Assembly: GCA_964019165.1 (NCBI GenBank)
Contig: OZ025276.1
Span: 7,006,820-7,070,819, forward strand
DNA from: Mastigias papua
Lineage: Eukaryota; Cnidaria; Scyphozoa; Rhizostomeae; Mastigiidae
Direction: 5' to 3'
DNA length: 64,000 nt
In this document: positions 62,346 through 64,000 of the stretch, in pieces
Layout: every line of letters begins with the position of its first letter
How positions within the stretch are numbered: the stretch's first letter is position 1
Position numbers and translations under genes: made by a program
The notes under the pieces: generated by a model
Seen by the model: the letters and a program-made list of their open reading frames with translations, nothing else
The model's database searches: none
Told to the model about the DNA's origin: nothing

Positions 62346-63430
62346 ATGCACTATGGCCTTGCTTTGATTAGTCAGTGGACCCTGGTCTACAGAATTTCAT
62401 TTAATCCTGATCCTCAAAAGCAAGCTGTGGAATTGACTTTTTCAAGGAAAAGACCTAGTATTGATAATCTTTTCATCCATTTCAATAGCATTCCCGTGAA
62501 GAAGGCCATTGAAATGGATCACAGGATTACTGAAATATCTCTCTGATTATCTACCTAGACATAACATGAGAGATCTGTACAAAGTATATGTTCGGTCTCA
62601 CCTGGATTATGGCTATATTATTTATCATATTCCTGTGAAAAATTTGAATTCAAAATAACATTATCTTGCCTAATTTAATGGAAAAGCTAGAATCCGTTGA
62701 GTACTCTGCTGCTTTGGCTGTTAGAGGTACAATGAGAGGAGCATCTCGTGAAAAGCTATACACAGAGCTTGCCTGGGAGTCACTGAACTTCCGAAGATGG
62801 AATTGACGTCTTACTTTGCTCTTCAAGTACGTAAGTAATCTTAATCCTGAGTATACATAAGGTCCCATTCCCCTTATCCATTACTCTGATTATTGTCTTC
62901 GCAACGAAGATGTCATTGGGTGATTCAAGACCAGGGCAGAAAATTCAATACTAGCTTCTATCCTAATTGTTTAACCGAATGGAATAAGCTTGAATCGGAA
63001 GTGAGGCTTGCACCTTCGGTTGCTATGTTTAAGAGAAAGATCTTAAAATAGATTCGCCCCACAGCCAGATCTATCTTTGGTATTCATGCTCCAATTGGAT
63101 TATCGCATATTACTCACCTGAGGCTTGGTCTCAGCAAATTGAATCTCCACAAACTTCAACATACTTGTACAAATACACTAAATCCAATGTTCCCAACAAG
63201 TGATGGCATTGAAGATATGGAACACTTTTTGTTGCAATGCCAATCAGTTGGTATACAAAGACGAAATCTTCTCATTGAAACTGTAGAATTACTACGACCA
63301 TTTGTAAACATCACTATCTCTAATGACTCCTTGATGTACCTTTTACTATTCGGTTATCGGGATCTTTCTTTGGCGTGAACAGAGCTATACTCGAATTAAT
63401 CCTAAGGATCATTCGAAAAACTGGTCGGTT
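62346..63430 (+). pseudogene. CR1-like LINE ORF2 3' half, degenerate
   Basis: Successive + frames: SFNPDPQKQAVELTFSRKRP (about 62396), YKVYVRSHLDYGYIIYH (62580-62630), EYSAALAVRGTMRGASREKLYTEL (62700-62770), NLNPEY, LTEWNKLESEVRLAPSVAMFKRKIL, GLSKLNLHKLQHTCTNTLN then GIEDMEHFLLQC (63139-63378), and a tail NRAILELILRIIRKTGRF. The motif order follows the region after the FADD box of the LINE at 33-38 kb, but the sequence differs clearly, so it is another family. Many stops and shifts. Confidence 0.75.
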
Positions 63431-64000
63431 TGATTAGTATCTCTTTAACTTCGGTCACCTATCAACCAAACCTGTTAGGTATCCAGCTCTTCTTAGCATA
63501 TTTTATGTAGTTGACATTCGACAACTCGACTGCCCGTAACTCGAACATTCACTCGAGTTCCCCTTAACATGGTAGCCGATGGCTCAGCCATTTGTTAGAT
63601 CTCTCAAAAAGCCATAGGTGCATTGTTCGATTCATGGAATTATCGAATTTGCGGGGTAGTCAGCGTATATTGCTCCCCTTGAAACACAACTGCCCTGCTG
63701 AACATCTCCCTTCCCTAACCACTTTGAAAATGAAATAAAATCCAGAATGAAAAAAATGAAATTAACAAAGGCCATAGAGATCACGCTCAAGCCACTGCAG
63801 AATTCTTACGAATTGTAATAGTTTTAATTTAGATCTGTTTTTGAAGTTTAGAATTTGTAGTTTTAATATATTATTATCCCCATAGACTTTATGAGGTCTA
63901 CTACATTAACCATTTAAATAAATAATGCGAGTAATAATAAAATTTACAGTAATATGTAATCAATTGAAAACAATTGAATGATATATCCATCCATATCGTC
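63430..64000. other. Window end, nothing recognised
   Basis: AT-rich sequence after the LINE relic, possibly its 3' UTR. No gene recognised. Confidence 0.4.

Overview
This is a transposon-dense window of a metazoan genome. Genes have spliced introns with GT..AG borders, coding density is low, and there are at least nine long (TA)n microsatellites and many retroelement relics. The host genes point to a marine invertebrate, most likely a cnidarian: a secreted GH5 endoglycoceramidase, and a MACPF-EGF protein resembling sea-anemone MACPF proteins. That placement is inference from gene content; no rRNA or mitochondrial marker is present.

Host-type genes. (1) A complete four-exon endoglycoceramidase-like gene on the + strand (9177-17039) whose exon phases join without a break. 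(2) A minus-strand MACPF-EGF-VMO-I gene (49882-55960) with five exons that join in frame; its signal-peptide exon was not found. (3) A possible MADF-BESS gene on the minus strand, with the MADF exon at 6490-6792 and the BESS exon at 1675-1932, separated by Penelope-like elements and (TA)n.

Layout. 0.6-1.5 kb: decayed Penelope-like element (PLE). 1.7-6.8 kb: MADF/BESS exons with PLEs and (TA)n tracts between them. 6.8-9.2 kb: nothing recognised. 9.2-17.0 kb: endoglycoceramidase, with several small inverted-repeat elements in its introns. 17.1-33.1 kb: a nest. A PIF/Harbinger element (transposase on +, MADF-BESS partner on minus) is interrupted by a BEL/Pao LTR element (17331-25484, 6-bp target duplication) and by a Ty3/Gypsy element (27418-32040). 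The BEL element holds a 2-kb palindromic DNA element (19166-21147), which holds a 437-bp hammerhead-ribozyme element (20537-20973). 33.1-38.2 kb: a nearly intact CR1-like LINE with a 2A motif upstream of its endonuclease. 38.2-40.8 kb: nothing recognised. 40.85-48.3 kb: two inverted hammerhead-bearing repeats, two PLEs and an R2-superfamily LINE, all bordered by (TA)n. 49-57 kb: the MACPF gene with LINE relics in and around it. 57-64 kb: a PLE relic, a piggyBac-like end, a mariner-like MITE and a LINE relic.

The most notable pattern is that three PLE units of different sequence are each bordered on both sides by (TA)n and carry minimal hammerhead-ribozyme motifs, intact or decayed, in their terminal repeats. 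This suggests (TA)n is their insertion target. Hammerheads in PLEs are known as a class; the nesting, inverted pairs and short solo copies here deserve checking.
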